Of a stretch of DNA of 64,000 nucleotides, positions 21,278 to 33,399 are shown one piece after another (the first letter of the stretch is position 1; every line of letters starts with the position of its first letter). The position numbers and the translations under genes were made by a program. Source of the stretch: Ascarosepion bandense. Its lineage: Eukaryota > Mollusca > Cephalopoda > Sepiida > Sepiidae. The notes beneath the pieces are model-generated. The model was not told the DNA's origin. It searched no databases and was given only the letters and a program-made list of their open reading frames with translations. Location: contig JBBBDQ010001027.1 of assembly GCA_037127315.1 (NCBI GenBank), positions 4,511,001-4,575,000 on the forward strand, in the 5' to 3' direction.

Positions 21278-21806
21278 TTTTTTTAATCATATTGCCCCAA
21301 GCAAGGCGGTAATGCCACTGATGTGCAGGGGGCTACATAAGAGAAAAAGATTAGGAGATTGAAGAGAAGGATGAACCAGTTAGAAAGGAGCAAGAGAAGG
21401 ATGGGAATACAGGTGTGATGACAGTTGCAAAGGTGGAGAGAATGGAAAGGATATACAGGGTGGTGTGGAAAGAACTAGGGTCATATAGTTAAGAGATGAG
21501 TATTGACCTTGCATTTAAATTCCTGGAGGTTGTAGCTGCCAGGAAAGCAAGAATAAGGAAGCAAGTTCCACAGGTGGGAAGTGCGAGGAAAGAAGCTGAA
21601 GGAGTAGAATTGTCGTCTTTATTTGGTTGATCTAACTGTGAATGGGTGAGACCCAGATGCCAGTCTGGTTGCACAAGTAAATACCTGTTGCGGAGGCATC
21701 AGTGACTTAAGTTCATTGGAGCAGAAGCCATGGAAGTATTTATAGAACAGACAATGGGAAGCCACATCTCGTCGGTGGGAAAGTGGCTGCAGTCGAGCCA
21801 CCAACA
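21278..21806 (-). pseudogene. LINE-J 3' fragment
   Basis: Starts (minus 3' end) with poly(T) and gccccaagcaaggcggtaat, then an undisrupted 3' UTR (useful as reference for the duplicated UTR at 15.6 kb). Coding for RDVASHCLFYKYFHGFCSNE and TRLASGSHPFTV is at about 21620-21800. Truncated at 21806. Confidence 0.85.
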
Positions 21807-22224
21807 GATACTGAAAAAGCCTATTTTGGGTTTCATCAAAATAGACAATCTTTTTAAATTTTTTTCAAAGTAGAATAGAGATACCCATGCATATTTGATA
21901 TGAAAATACACAGAAACTTTTTGGTCTTGTTTTGCTGAAACACACAATTTGGAAAGCCATTTCCACTACTTCAGACCATTACATGACATGTACATGTATG
22001 CAAATCATCATCTGTATTCCAATTGTAAGGAAGAAGTTCCACTCCGCTTTTACCAAAGAATTTCTACTTTGTAGAAAAGACTTCAACATAGATACTTCCC
22101 TGAACATTACAGTTTTAATTTCTTCAAGTCATAAGTGCTTCATTATTCATCCTGCCTATCCTGCTTCACTTACTACCAGCTTTACAGTCATAGTCTATAC
22201 CACATCCAGTAACCAGTTATCTTG

Positions 22225-22350
22225 AGTGGCTCTCTTGGGTATGACGATAAACTACATTTGGCAGCAAGGCCTCTTAATTGCTGTCGCTCCATGGTCCAGC
22301 CTGACATAAAATAGTAAGCCCCCAAACTGGGGTCAAAATGCTATGAAATT
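22225..22350 (+). repeat. Fragment of repeat P
   Basis: Contains gcagcaaggcctcttaattg and cccccaaactggggtcaaaa, both found in the palindromic centre of repeat P (41830-42080). Confidence 0.55.
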
Positions 22351-22557
22351 TGAAAAAGATTTTTATAGTAAAAGTACGAGCAATTCATTTTTGAAAAAAA
22401 AAAAATTATTACCAGTAATTTGATCCTAATTACATTGCACAGACACTATACTGTAATGAAAAATACAGTCTCGTTATTTATTTTTATTTTTCTCTTGATC
22501 TCTGAAGAAGCTTTAACAAGTTTCCTATTTTGGTCATTTATTATATATATATATATC

Positions 22558-23090
22558 ACGCAGTGTGAGATCATAGAACCGCATTGTAAATTTGAGAATT
22601 GCGTTTGTCATTTGCCGTTGCCTAGCGGAGTTTTATGTCAACACAAAATAAAATCGTCGGTGATAGTGGATGTGATTGTATTACCATCTAAATAACCTCT
22701 CTGAAGATGGCTCATGTGAGCCGTAATCTTAGAAGCAAATTAATAAAAAATTATTCAAATGTTGGAGAATTTTTGTCTTTATTTTCAACTGAAATAAAAT
22801 CTATTATGTTTAATTATGAGCCGTTCTAAACATCATATTTTGGCTTTAATTTCAGGTGAAAATAAAGACAAAAATTGTCCAACATTTGAATAATTTTTTA
22901 TTAAGTTGATTCTAAGCTTTCGGCTCACATGAGTCATCTTCAGAGACGTTACAAGGATGTTAACATAAAACCATCAACCATCAAAGATGATTTTATCTTG
23001 TGTTGACATAAAACTTTGCTAAGCAATGATAACAGTTACCAAAAATAGCAAACGCAGTTTGTAAATTTGTAATGCGGTTCTATGACATCA
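22558..23090. mobile_element. Foldback element with hammerhead-like motif
   Basis: Inverted arms of about 230 bp (22558-22790 and 22855-23090) meet around a 65-bp centre. Each arm contains ctctgaagatggctcatg...gagcc(g), i.e. CTGAAGA, a short perfect stem, and GAAA-like sequence (degenerate here: gtaatc on the left, gaaagc on the right). The segment attgtccaacatttgaataa and the attaaagccaaaatatgatg part recur at 38585-39060. Confidence 0.7.
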
Positions 23091-23342
23091 CCTGAAATTA
23101 AAGCCAAAATATGATGTTTAGAACATCTCATGATTAAACATAAAAGACATTCATTGTCTCTCATATTTAACAGTATATGTTTAGAAAATATATATGTTAC
23201 AGAAATTAATGAAGATTAACGAAACTCGGTTATAAACAACCGACAATTTGAAATGATTTGTTTGAACATTATTTTTTACTCGTATTTAAGTAGATATTCT
23301 GTTTTAATTAAACAGTCTTATATATTTATTTCTACCAGCCTG

Positions 23343-23344
<2 letters not shown>

Positions 23345-23387
<43 letters not shown>
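23345..23387. repeat. (TA)n microsatellite
   Basis: About 21 TA units; a second tract of similar length is at 23635-23677, beside a half-copy of the 3690-3840 palindrome. Confidence 0.98.
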
Positions 23388-23391
<4 letters not shown>

Positions 23392-23630
23392 GTCTCCTTG
23401 TGAGCAACACCCCCTCCTTGGCCTCACTTTTTCAACCAACCTGAAGTGGAATGAATATATCAGACCTATAGCTGCATTAAACTTTTAACAGAAAGTAGAT
23501 CGAAAAGTAGATCATAAATATATGGTAATAATAATAATAATAATAACAATAATAATAACATACTGCAACTCAATAGCCATAAAATATCAGTGTTAAAACT
23601 ATCATCAGGCAGTAAAATGTGGTTAATTTG

Positions 23631-23679
<49 letters not shown>

Positions 23680-23844
23680 AAGCATTTAAAATAAAAAATA
23701 AATAAAAACATAAAAATAAAGTGGTCAGTAAATGAGATGAATTAAGTGGGGTTTGAGGTAATAACATTTTAAAGAACGGTGTGTGTACAACTCAATAGAC
23801 AATAGTGTTTCAATGTTTTGCCACTGAAAGCCAGACATTTATTT

Positions 23845-25790
23845 AAATAATCATCTCACCCCAAGCAAAGCAGTATTGTCACTGGTGTGCAGGAGGTTAC
23901 ATAATAGGAGAGTGAAGAGAGAGGAGAACAGATCGCAGTGGGTGTCGGAGAATGGGTAAGAGAAGGACAGGAACATTGGTGTGAAGAAAGCTGCATGAGA
24001 GGAAAGTATAAACTGAGTAAATGGATTGGAGTCAAGGAGATAAGGGATGACAGTTGATGTTGCATTTAAACTTTTGGAAATTGTGGTGACCAGGAAAGCA
24101 AGAATATAAAAGAGAATTCCATAGGCGGGAAATGTGAGAAAAGAAGTTATTAGAGTAGAAGTCATGTTTATACTTGATTGTTTTCACAATAAAAACCTTC
24201 TTGCAAGGCTAGTAGCTCAAGTAAATTTGCAGTGGGGAGAGTTTCAACAAGGAGCTAAGCTTATAGGAGCAGAATCCGTGAAAGTATTTGTAAAAGAGAC
24301 AGAGAAGCCACATCTCATCGGTGAGAGAGAGACTAGAGTCAGGCTGCCAGGTCAGGATTGACTACATTGCAGATTCTTCTTTGGATTTTGTTGAGAACTC
24401 CCAGGGGCACCCCACCAGATATGACAGCAGTATTCAATGCATGGGCGGATGGTAGATTTGTAAATGTGCATGATGGATTCAGAAGAGAAAATCTTTCTGG
24501 CCCGACACAAGGACTTGGCCTTCCTAGCAGTAGATTTAGCTATTAATTCAAAGTAGTTATTCCACTTGAGGTCAGCTGAGAGAGTGAGGCCGAGGAGGTG
24601 CAGTGTATTGCTTTCAGGGAGACTAGCCTGAACCACACTGATGGCAGGTACAAAAGATTGTCTATGGTGGTTAAAGGATAGTAGCTTCATTTTGGAAGCA
24701 TTAAAATGTATGAGCCATTTCTTACCCCAGTCCACAAGAGGTCTTTTTTGAGAGTAACAGAAATGTTTTGTCAGCCTCAGCAGATTTCTTAATGAAGCAG
24801 GAGTAAATGGTGGTGTTGTCAGCATAGATGCCAATCTGGGATCTGATGACATCAGGGAGATTGTTGATGAAAATCAGAAAAAGTGTAGGACCTAGGTTAG
24901 AGCCTTAAAGCACACTCACATTCATATGATAGGATCTGAAAGCATGCCCATTTAGTACGACTTTCATTATGCAATTTGCTAGGAACAACTTGATTAAGTC
25001 AAACAAGCATCTAGATATTCAGCCCTGCAGCTTGCATAGAAGGCCAGCATGCTGCACACTGTCACATGCTTTGGAGATATCCAGGGAAATAGCTCAAGCA
25101 TTGCTATTCTTATCAAGAGCCTGGTATTTCTACTCAGTGATGGGCATTAGCATGTCAGCAGTAGACCTGGTAAAGCGGAAGCCACACTGTCTGTCATAAA
25201 ATAGCAGTGATCATGAAATGTTGAACCACTTCAGCATTAATGATGACCTCGAACACCTTGCTAAAAATTGATAGGAGGCTGATAGAAGGATAATTGGGGG
25301 AGTGTGAGGGTTCTCCCGAGTTCTTGAAAACAGGAACCACAAAAAAGGACTTCCGACAGACAGGAAAGCAAGAAGCAGAGAGACAGTAGTTTGGAAGACA
25401 ATGACTAGGATTCAGTCACCTCCATTCGCCTTAAGGGGGTCAAATTTAAAAATTATTTTAGAGACCAGCAGAGCGGTAAAGTAAACGTCACTTCGTGCTA
25501 GGTGAAAAGTAGGGTGTGGACATTTCAGATGAATTAAATGAGGAGTTAGAAAAGAAGCTGCAAGCAAAGCAAAGCACTCAGTCTTGTCCGCTGTAATTGT
25601 GAAAACCTCATATCTATTAATTAAAGGAGGAATGGAAGTATGCTGTTGTTTAGCACACATCTACAGAGCAGAACCACCAGTAATTTTGGAGCCAAACTTA
25701 TGGGCTGCTTCATTCTGTCAGCAAACAACTGCTTAATGGCATGGAGGATCATCTTACACACATTACAAGCAGAGGTGAAAAGGCACCTAT
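23845..25790 (-). pseudogene. LINE-J, longest copy (RT domain to A-tail)
   Basis: Minus strand. 3' end at about 23845 (aaataatcatctcaccccaag). Moving upstream: the C-terminal part, HIYKSTIRPCIEYCCHIWWG (about 24405-24470), LHLLGLTLSADLKWNNYFEL (about 24535-24600), then the RT core with IGIYADNTTIYS at about 24800-24840, where the catalytic YADD has become YADN. Further up are LGPTLFLIFINNLPDVI, RSTADMLMPITEYQ and the NYxSISLLSIFSKVFE start of RT near 25270-25310. About 25300-25790 is the poorly conserved linker upstream of RT. Many stops; no RNase H seen. Jockey/CR1 group; exact clade needs a tree. Confidence 0.85.
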
Positions 25791-25849
25791 AATGGTCAGA
25801 CATGCATTTTAAACCAGAAGAAAAATATAAAGTAGAAAAAAATATCTAT

Positions 25850-25955
25850 ATAGTCATCCGCAGACAGATCTGTTTCGCTGTATCACAGCTCATCAGTATG
25901 GTTAGACAGCCGATTGTTTTTTACCCAGGATTGAAACCCGACCGGATTAACATAT
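25850..25955 (-). ncRNA. Hammerhead-ribozyme SINE, best-preserved core
   Basis: Minus strand: CTGATGA (25896-25890), stem II GCTGT-gat-ACAGC, GAAA (25876-25873), short stem III CAGATCTG, then GTC (25865-25863) as cleavage triplet. This is the complete conserved core of a type I hammerhead: CUGAUGA, stem II, GAAA, NUH. Upstream (minus 5') lies gtttcaatcctggg, a B-box-like element. Downstream is tggatgactatata, shared with the other copies. Stem I is weak in this copy. Confidence 0.8.
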
Positions 25956-25999
25956 ATCTCAAGGAAAATGTACGCATCATCAAAACTGATTATAAACTA

Positions 26000-26235
26000 T
26001 AATTTATTTCCTTAAAATAAATATATTCTAAATAAATATAAAAAACAAATAAAATTAATATAAAACATATTTTAAATAAATTATAATTTATAACTGACAC
26101 AGATGATGTGTTGAGTTTTTTTACATATATCATATTGTTCTGGATAGTATGCATTGAGCTCTCTGTATGGATCTAGTTCTTTAATAGTTTATATTAAAAA
26201 ATCTATCTGGATTATCCTCTTTGTTTATGGATTTA
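26000..26235 (+). repeat. Dispersed repeat R1, second copy
   Basis: Collinear with 2380-2620 (cattgagctctct.tatggatc; tggattatc...ttatggattt). Followed by a GT microsatellite at 26249-26267. Confidence 0.6.
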
Positions 26236-26239
26236 ATAT

Positions 26240-27770
26240 CATTACCTGTGTGTGTGTGTGTGTGTGAAAATAAAGACAAAAAGAAAACCTTATCTTTATT
26301 CATACCATCCTTTTACAGATAATTTTCCGTTAAATCTAAAATTTTACATACACACACATACACTATATATATATATATATACACCAATCTTTGCAAAAAG
26401 TGTATTCAAAGCATGAATGATAATAAAATGCAGGAAATTGGATTATCTACAGCTATAGCACATGCTCCATGGTGAGAGAAATCAAGATTGGTGCCACCCT
26501 CACAAAACAGCTGAGCATTCATCCCCACCCAGACACATATGAAATGAACCTAAAAAGCAATAGCTGATCAATAGACAGAGAATCTTGAATACCAACAGAG
26601 ATAAATCCAGATTAACTGGCTTTTGTGAAACTTAAATGAGCTTAAAGATCATCGACCTTGAAGAATTACATTTGGCCATAAAAGGCATTTAAAAAGAAGA
26701 TAAAAAATTTCAAAAATACATGTAATTTAGAAAAAAGCACAAAAAACTTATCTGTTGAATTCTACTCTATAATGTTTCTTTTATGTGACTATCGTGACGT
26801 CATCCATCTCGAGAGATGATTGGAACACTGTAACTGTTCCTCATGCACATACATTAAACCAAGTATCGACAGATCCTGGATTCGAACCCTGAAATAGATA
26901 TTTGGTGAATATCTATGCATATCTATTTTTTTCTTTTTCTCATGAAGGGCTAAGAAAGAGAGGAAGAAAGAAATAAGCACTGGAGTGGCCAAGAGATAAG
27001 AGAAAGGTGAAACACAAGGCATTCCTCAAAATTACATTGACTGATATGATAACAATTGAACAATGATCAAATGTCAGACTGGCCTTGCAAAGGGAGAGAA
27101 TTCTGTTACTTTCTTCCTTGTTTGTTGTTCTCCTCTTTTCTCTCTCAGAGAAGAGATGAGAGTGTAACTGGACACAAAAATTATCAGTTGACTCTGGAAA
27201 AAGACCACCCACATAAGGATGGAATTGACAGATGAATGTACAAAGTCAGCAGAATCTTATCTCCAAACTTCCAAATTTACAGACGTTGGCTCAAAAACTG
27301 TAAGCAGGTGATTTAAGCCAGATACACAAAATTGACATTAAAACTTTTATGGACAACATTTTGAACACTTACCACCCCACGCCATATTAAAACAGTTTCA
27401 ACAAAAAGGCGACTGATTTGAAAAACAAGTCAGAGATATATCAGAGAGGGATGTCAGAAGAACAGACCCACTCATAATGCATTGAAGGGAAAAGGCGAAA
27501 AATTCTCTCTCGCACCACACTAGTAGACACGTACACTGCTTCTAAGTAGAACACAAGAGAAGGGGAGCATAAAACTGTATTACTTACGAATAGACATAAT
27601 AGCAGCAAGTAATTTGCAGACTCTGAAAAAACATTGGATTGTATTTTTTTTAATTCTTTATTTTTTACTTTCTCTCTTTTGTTGCACAAAGTGTTACAAT
27701 ATAATCATTAATCCACATAGAATGACCTTTGCTACTGTTTTGTAATCTTTTTTTTATTTTTTTCTGTTTT
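26240..27770. other. Unassigned stretch of about 1.5 kb
   Basis: No element recognised with confidence. A tggattcgaaccctg sequence at about 26878-26893 looks like a tRNA B box but no matching A box was seen upstream. Minus-strand open frames (26789-27212 and 27441-27689) are short and lack motifs. Confidence 0.5.
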
Positions 27771-27783
27771 TCTTATTTCTGCG

Positions 27784-28430
27784 GCTTACGGCCTATCACG
27801 TTGAATACACCGGTTCTCGCTCGATCACCAAAGTTAAGCAATGTTTAGCCTGGTCAGTACTTAAATGGGTGACCGCTTGGGAATACCAGGTGCTGTAAGC
27901 ATATAGTGACGGATGTGTGGTGCTTACAGCCATATCACGTTGAATACACCAGTTCTTGCTCGATCACCAAAGTTAAGCAATTAAGCAATATTCAGCCTAG
28001 TCATTACTTAGATGGGTGACTGCTTGGGAATACCAGGTGCTGTAAGCATTTAGTGACGGATGTGCATTGTGTTGCAGTGGATATCGACTTGGAAAGAGAA
28101 ATCGGTGAGCTGAGTTCAAATTCCAGTTGAATACCCTGCATTCATTTAAGCACTGGTACCCTTGGGAAAGGTATTAATCCGTCCCTTCCCTCCAGTTATG
28201 GGTTAAATAACAAGGGTAGGACTCGGGGACCCTGCCCTAAAAAAAAACAAACTCCAATGAATCTTGATACTCGGAAAAGAAAAAATATTACTAGACACAA
28301 AACTTATATAAAAACAACAATAAATTGTTGAAAGAAAATAGTATTACCAGCAATAAATAAATTAAATTTAGTTGGCAATAAATGACCCACCAAAGTTGAT
28401 TTGCCATAAAAACAAAACAACCAACAAAAT
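27784..28430 (+). mobile_element. 5S-5S-tRNA trimeric SINE with target duplication
   Basis: Two 5S rRNA-like heads in tandem (27784-27900 and 27922-28047) are followed by a tRNA-like head (about 28058-28135; gttgcagtggatatcgactt and gagttcaaattcc), a SINE-A-type body to about 28215, and a 3' tail with ggcaataaatgacccacc near 28375. The link between the two 5S heads, agtgacggatgtgtggt, matches the link before the tRNA head, so the first 5S was added together with its linker. The whole unit is flanked by the 11-bp duplication cttatttctgc (27772-27782 and 28431-28441), which shows that the trimer inserted as one unit. Second 5S head has a 9-bp internal duplication (ttaagcaa). Confidence 0.9.
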
Positions 28431-28439
28431 CTTATTTCT

Positions 28440-29215
28440 GCATGATGTAACCAACCGCCTCTTTATTTTCAGTTGTCGAGGAGTGCAGCATGAAGATGAC
28501 CACCCCTTTCTCTCAGGTTTGTAGCTTCCTCTGAGATCAGAAATCACAATGTGGCAGAGGAAGTGACAAATTTCAACTGATCATCTGACATTTTTGATCA
28601 CCTGGGGACGGAACGAAAGTGAATAGCTGCAGACTCAGGTGCAACTTACGCATGCCAGTTAACGCATGCAACATACATACAGGCAAGCGTGAGACCAGGG
28701 ACGGTTTGGGTCATATGATTACAATATATTGCACCTTGGAAATTTGGGTCGACACAAGCATTGTGAGTGAAATTGGATAAATAGAACTATTGGGAGGCCA
28801 TTGATTGTGCTAACACAATGATTCAAGGCACAATGACGGAGGGACAGAGCATACTGGCTTTGTGTGATATGTTGCTCATGCTAGATTAGGAGCTCTTTCC
28901 CAGAAATATTGCAACAACAAAACTGGCAACTGCTGTGAAAGAATTAAAAAGCAACCCAAATATTACAATCAGAAGATCCAATAAATTCAATACTTAGATA
29001 AATTTTGGATAAATTGGATCATTACAAAAAATTTTGGATAAATTGGATCATTACAAAAAATTACAGTACTTCAATCCAAATTCAAAAACTAAATAAGAAC
29101 ACCACAGAAATTCTAAAAAAAATGTTAAACTCATAACACCTAATGATGCTGATGTATGATCCATGAAAATGAATGAAATTATTAGTGGTTACCAACCAGA
29201 AGACATTTATGGTCA
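28440..29215. other. Unassigned, least repetitive stretch
   Basis: No mobile-element similarity seen. A 44-nt segment at 28473-28516 is bounded by a pyrimidine-rich ...tattttcag and a ...ctcag|gtttgt, resembling a microexon, but nothing else supports a gene. Short direct repeats of ttttggataaattggatcat occur near 29000-29060. Confidence 0.4.
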
Positions 29216-29230
29216 TAGTAATCAAGAAAA

Positions 29231-29535
29231 GGATGTGTTGTGGTCCAGTGGATATCAGCTCGGAACGAAAAATCGGAGAGCCAAGTTCAAATTCCAGTTG
29301 AATTCATTGCATTCACTTATGCGCAAATACCCTTGGGAAAGGTATTAATCCATCTCTTCCCTCCAGTTATGGGTTAAATAACAAAACAGATTGGGTTCTA
29401 TAGCCTTGGCTGGCAACCAGTCTACCGCAGAAAGCAATGGCAATCTACTGCGGGATAATCTTCTGTCCAGTCAGTCATGTCTCTTTCGAGACATGATCGT
29501 CCAAGCGTGTTTCACATATGGCACTTAACTGACTG
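29231..29535 (+). mobile_element. SINE-A, full length with target duplication
   Basis: 305 bp flanked by aatcaagaaaa (29220-29230 and 29536-29546). A box ggtccagtggatatcagctc, B box agttcaaattcc, body with gattgggttctatagccttg, and a self-complementary 3' region tctctttcgagacatga. Ends atggcacttaactgactg with no A-tail, so the tail differs from most LINE-mobilised SINEs. Confidence 0.92.
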
Positions 29536-29599
29536 AATCAAGAAAAAAAATTAAGAGTGACAGAATTGTGCAATGACAAACACTTCTACCCTGGTGACA

Positions 29600-30360
29600 G
29601 AGTTTATTTTAAAAATTACAAACTCGATGAAGAATCATGGGAAAAAGGCATTAGAATCCGTAGCTAAATCCGTTGCTAAGAAAGTCGGTTCTCTGCGTAG
29701 GGCCAGGAAGTTTTTCCCGTCTGAAGCAATTCTGCACATATACAAATCTACCATCCGCCTGTGCATTGAATATATCTGGTCGGGTGCTCCTGCTATCCAC
29801 TTAGGTGTACTTGACAAAATCCAACAGAGAATCTGTAATGTGATCGATCCCGACTTGGCAGCTCAGATACAGTCACTTTCTCCCTTGCGCAATGTGGTTT
29901 CCATGTGTCTCTTCTACAAATACTTTCCTGGATTGGATTCTGCTCAGATGAACTTAGCTCAATGGTACCCACCCTACATGAATTTGCTTGAGCCAAAAGA
30001 TTAGCAACTAGGTCCCACCCGTTTACCCGCATAAATTGTAAATGCAAATTCTACTCTATCAGCTTTTTTTCTCGCACTTCCCACCTGTGGAATTCACTTC
30101 TGTTTACTTGCTTTCTCGACAGCTACAATCTTCAAGAATTCAAATGTAAAGTCAATAGTCATCTCCTATCTCACTAACCTGCATCCTCTCTCTCATTCTC
30201 CTTTCTTCGTCCACTCCACTCTCATCAATATTCGCATCCTTCTCCTACCCTCTTCCTAATACCCCCTGTAACTTGTCACTCTTTCTCATAACTTACCTCC
30301 TATGTTGCCCCCTTCAAAACAGTGTCAGTAAAATGCCTTGCTTGGGGTGATATGATTATA
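29600..30360 (+). pseudogene. LINE-J C-terminus and 3' end
   Basis: ORF from about 29630: KKVGSLRRARKFFPSEAILH, IYKSTIRLCIEYIWSGAPAI (with loss of the CCH residues before IWSG), RICNVIDPDLAAQIQSLSPL, then a frameshift before RLATRSHPF. The 3' UTR runs to ggtgatatgattataaaaaa at 30360. 5'-truncated just after a SINE-A insertion. Confidence 0.85.
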
Positions 30361-31130
30361 AAAAAACTATTCTATACATTTATATTCCAGAGAATGTAAA
30401 CAAATCTAAAAGACATGCATGTGTAGCTAATCAGTATTTTATTGATTGACTGCTTCCCTTTCTACGGCTTATCAACAAACAAGAATTTATGTGGATAAAA
30501 AGTGGGGGGGTCAATTCTGTATTACAATCAATATATAAATTGATCCCTCACTTTATGGCCATGATTGTTTCTATACATTTATATTCCAGAGAATGTAAAT
30601 AAATCTAAAAGACATGCATGTGTAACTAACTAATCAGTATTCATCGACTGATTGATTCATTTTCTACGGCTTATCAACAAACAAGAAATTATGCAAATAT
30701 AAATGGGATCAATATTATAATCAATATATAAATTGATCCCTCACTTTATGGCCACAGTAATTCTTCTCTTATCCACTTCCTGACACCCGCTTTAACATGT
30801 CACTCTTTCTCATAACTTTCCTCCTATGTAACCCTCTGCGAAACAGTGGCAGTAAAATGCCTTGCGTGGGGCAATATGATTATAAAAAAATTTCTATACT
30901 ATTATAATGTGGATATAAAGTGGGAGATCAGTTCTACATTACAATCAATATATGAATTGATCCATCACTTTATGGCCACAGTCAACCTTCTCTTACCCAC
31001 TTCCTGACACCCGCTATAACCTGTCACTCTTTCTCATAACTTTTCTCCTATGTAACCCCCCCCCCCCCGCAAAACAGTGGCAGTAAAATGTCTTGCTTGG
31101 GATGGGGGCGATATGATTATAAAAAAAAAA
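30361..31130 (+). repeat. Array of hairpin repeats and LINE-J tails
   Basis: Alternates three hairpins (30495-30556, 30697-30749, 30911-30973) with LINE-J tails (30765-30890 and 30980-31125). The first two hairpins are preceded by a duplicated segment, ctatacatttatattccaga (starts about 30371 and 30572). Each LINE-J tail begins at the same point (cttctcttacccacttcctg), suggesting repeated transfer of one composite unit. Confidence 0.75.
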
Positions 31131-31686
31131 TATTGATAACATAATGTACCTTATAAAACATCCAAGATGGATTATAAGGAGGCACATAAACCAAATAAAA
31201 AGAAGGTTCACTACTTAACAATATTGGAAAAACCCATGGAACTAATATACACCGATGCGTCCAGATACAACAAAGAAGCTTAGGAAAGCGAAAAAATGAA
31301 AGTTACAGGAACACTCAATATCAATAAAAAAAAGAAGTAAATATCTCATCTATTTCAGAAAAGGGGGTGTTGTAGAGCAGCTGACACCCTTCCAGCGCTC
31401 TCAAAGAAGGCTCTGTGGACAGAAAATAGCTATATAAATATAGATCAGCAGCAGTCAGGAATTCGGAGTGTCATTGATGATTATTATCGAATTGTGCCCT
31501 CTGCGACTAACAACTTAACCTTTCCTTTTTTTCTAATTATTGTTGGTCTGTCTTTGCTGTGTTTGTCTTGTTTGAATTTAATATCCATTAGCACGGATAT
31601 TGTGCTGTAGATACTTCAGCACACAACATCGGGTATCGGACTGCAACATAAAAATAATTGCACCTCTATCTATCAATCACAGTACT
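31130..31686. other. Unassigned stretch
   Basis: No gene or known element recognised between the LINE-J tail and the 5S-tRNA SINE. Confidence 0.4.
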
Positions 31687-31698
31687 CTCAAAAAATCA

Positions 31699-32196
31699 GC
31701 TTACAGCCTATCACGTTGAATACACCGGTTCTCGCTCAATCACCGAAGTTAAGCAATATTGAGCCTAGTCATTACCTAGATGGGTGACTGCTTGGAAATA
31801 CCAGGTGCTGTAAGCGTTTAGTGATGGATGTGCGTTGTGTTGCAGTGGATATCGGCTTGGAAAGAGAAATCGGTGAGCTGAGTTCGAATTCCAGTTGAAT
31901 ACCCTGCATTCATTTAAGCACTGGTACCCTTGGGAAAGCTATTAATCCGTCCCTTACCTCCAGTTATGGGTTAAATAACAAGGGTAGGACTTGGAGACTC
32001 TGCCCTTAAAAACAAATCCCAATGAATCTTGATACTCAAAAAAGAAAAAAGTATTACTAGACACAAAACTTATATAAAAACAAGAATAAATTGTTGAAAG
32101 AAAAAGGTATTACCAGCAATAAATAAATAAAATTTAGTTGGCAATAAATGACCCACCAAAGTTGAATTGCCATTAAAACAAAACAACCAAACCAAA
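31699..32196 (+). mobile_element. 5S-tRNA dimeric SINE, full length
   Basis: 5S head 31699-31815 with A-box-like gttaagcaat and C box atgggtgactgcttggaaat, tRNA-like head about 31827-31905 (gttgcagtggatatcggctt, gagttcgaattcc), SINE-A-like body, then a tail with ggcaataaatgacccaccaa and ttgccattaaaacaaaacaa. Flanked by the 12-bp duplication ctcaaaaaatca (31687-31698 and 32197-32208). The dimer head therefore moved as one unit. Body and tail match 27784-28430. Confidence 0.93.
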
Positions 32197-32324
32197 CTCA
32201 AAAAATCATTGCACCCCTGCAATGGTCTTCTTCTATGATAATCATGGCAATATTTACTCTAAAACTAATGGAGTAAGTCTGAGAAACCCTCTTGGTTCGT
32301 GCTTCTATTATGTCTATATAGAAG

Positions 32325-32622
32325 TCAGTTAAGTGCCATGGGCGATCATGTCTCTTTCGAGACATGACTGACTGGGCAAAAGATTATCCCGCAGTAGGTT
32401 GCCATTGCTTTCTGCTGTAGACTGGTTGCTGACCAAGGCTATAGAACCCAATCTGTTTTGTTATTTAACCCGTAACTGGAGGGAAGAGACGGATTAATAC
32501 CTTTCCCAAGGGTATTTGTGCATAAGTGAATGCAAGGAATTCAACTGGAATTCGAACTCGGTTCCTCGATTTCTAATTCCGAGCAGATATCCACTGTGCC
32601 ACAACGCACATCCTCTAACTGA
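32325..32622 (-). mobile_element. SINE-A with target duplication
   Basis: Minus strand: tgcgttgtggcacagtggat, gagttcgaattccagttg, then the body and end cacttaactg. Flanked by ctatatagaag (32314-32324 and 32623-32633). About 9 extra bases (tcagttaga) precede the usual GGATGTGCG start. Confidence 0.88.
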
Positions 32623-32867
32623 CTATATAGAAGACAAGGATTAAAAAAAAAAACTACTAAACAGAAAATATATGTCCATTATGTAGAAGAGATTTTTATT
32701 TTAGCCGAGAAAAAAAACAAAATTGATAATCTTATATTCCGTTAAATGTAAATAAAATTTATCCTCAATAATGGCTTAAAATATAGCACTTGAATAAATA
32801 AAATATTTGGACAATTTTTATAGAATTTATGTACTGATAAGAAAAACATTATAAGATTACATGAATA

Positions 32868-33399
32868 ATTATTAGGCCGCCCCAGTTTTTTTAAAAGAAA
32901 TTATGTATTTCATACTATTCTTAGTATTTATTGCCAAGTGGATAATTTTAAATAAAAATAAAATGGTTCTTTTGTCATTATTACTTTGCTAAATTTTACA
33001 AGGCAAATAGCGACAATTTACCCATCGTACCCTGTAGATTTGCTATATATATATATAAAATCTACAGGGTGCGATGGGTAAATTATATATATATAATGAA
33101 ATGAAAATAGAATGATTCCTTTGTTATTATTAGTTGACAAAGTTTTTCAAGGCAAGGAACCGAAGATGAATTCATCCAAATCACCCTAAATTTTCTTCAT
33201 TTTGTCATTGATGAAACTGCAATATAGGTAATTATTAAATATTTATAAATTCATTTGATGCACATGTTATTGTGCAGTATTAATAAAAGAACCATTCTAT
33301 TTTCATTTATAATTATTCACTTGGCAATAAATACTAAAAAATAGTATGAAATACATCATTTTTTTAAAACACTGGGATGGCCTAATAATTATGGCCATA

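Noticed and set aside
26878..26893. tRNA B box (tggattcgaaccctg)
   Set aside because: No A box or cloverleaf partner could be found at the right distance.
27784..28047. Functional 5S rRNA genes
   Set aside because: Heads are diverged from 5S rRNA, dispersed, linked to tRNA heads and SINE bodies, and bracketed by target duplications.
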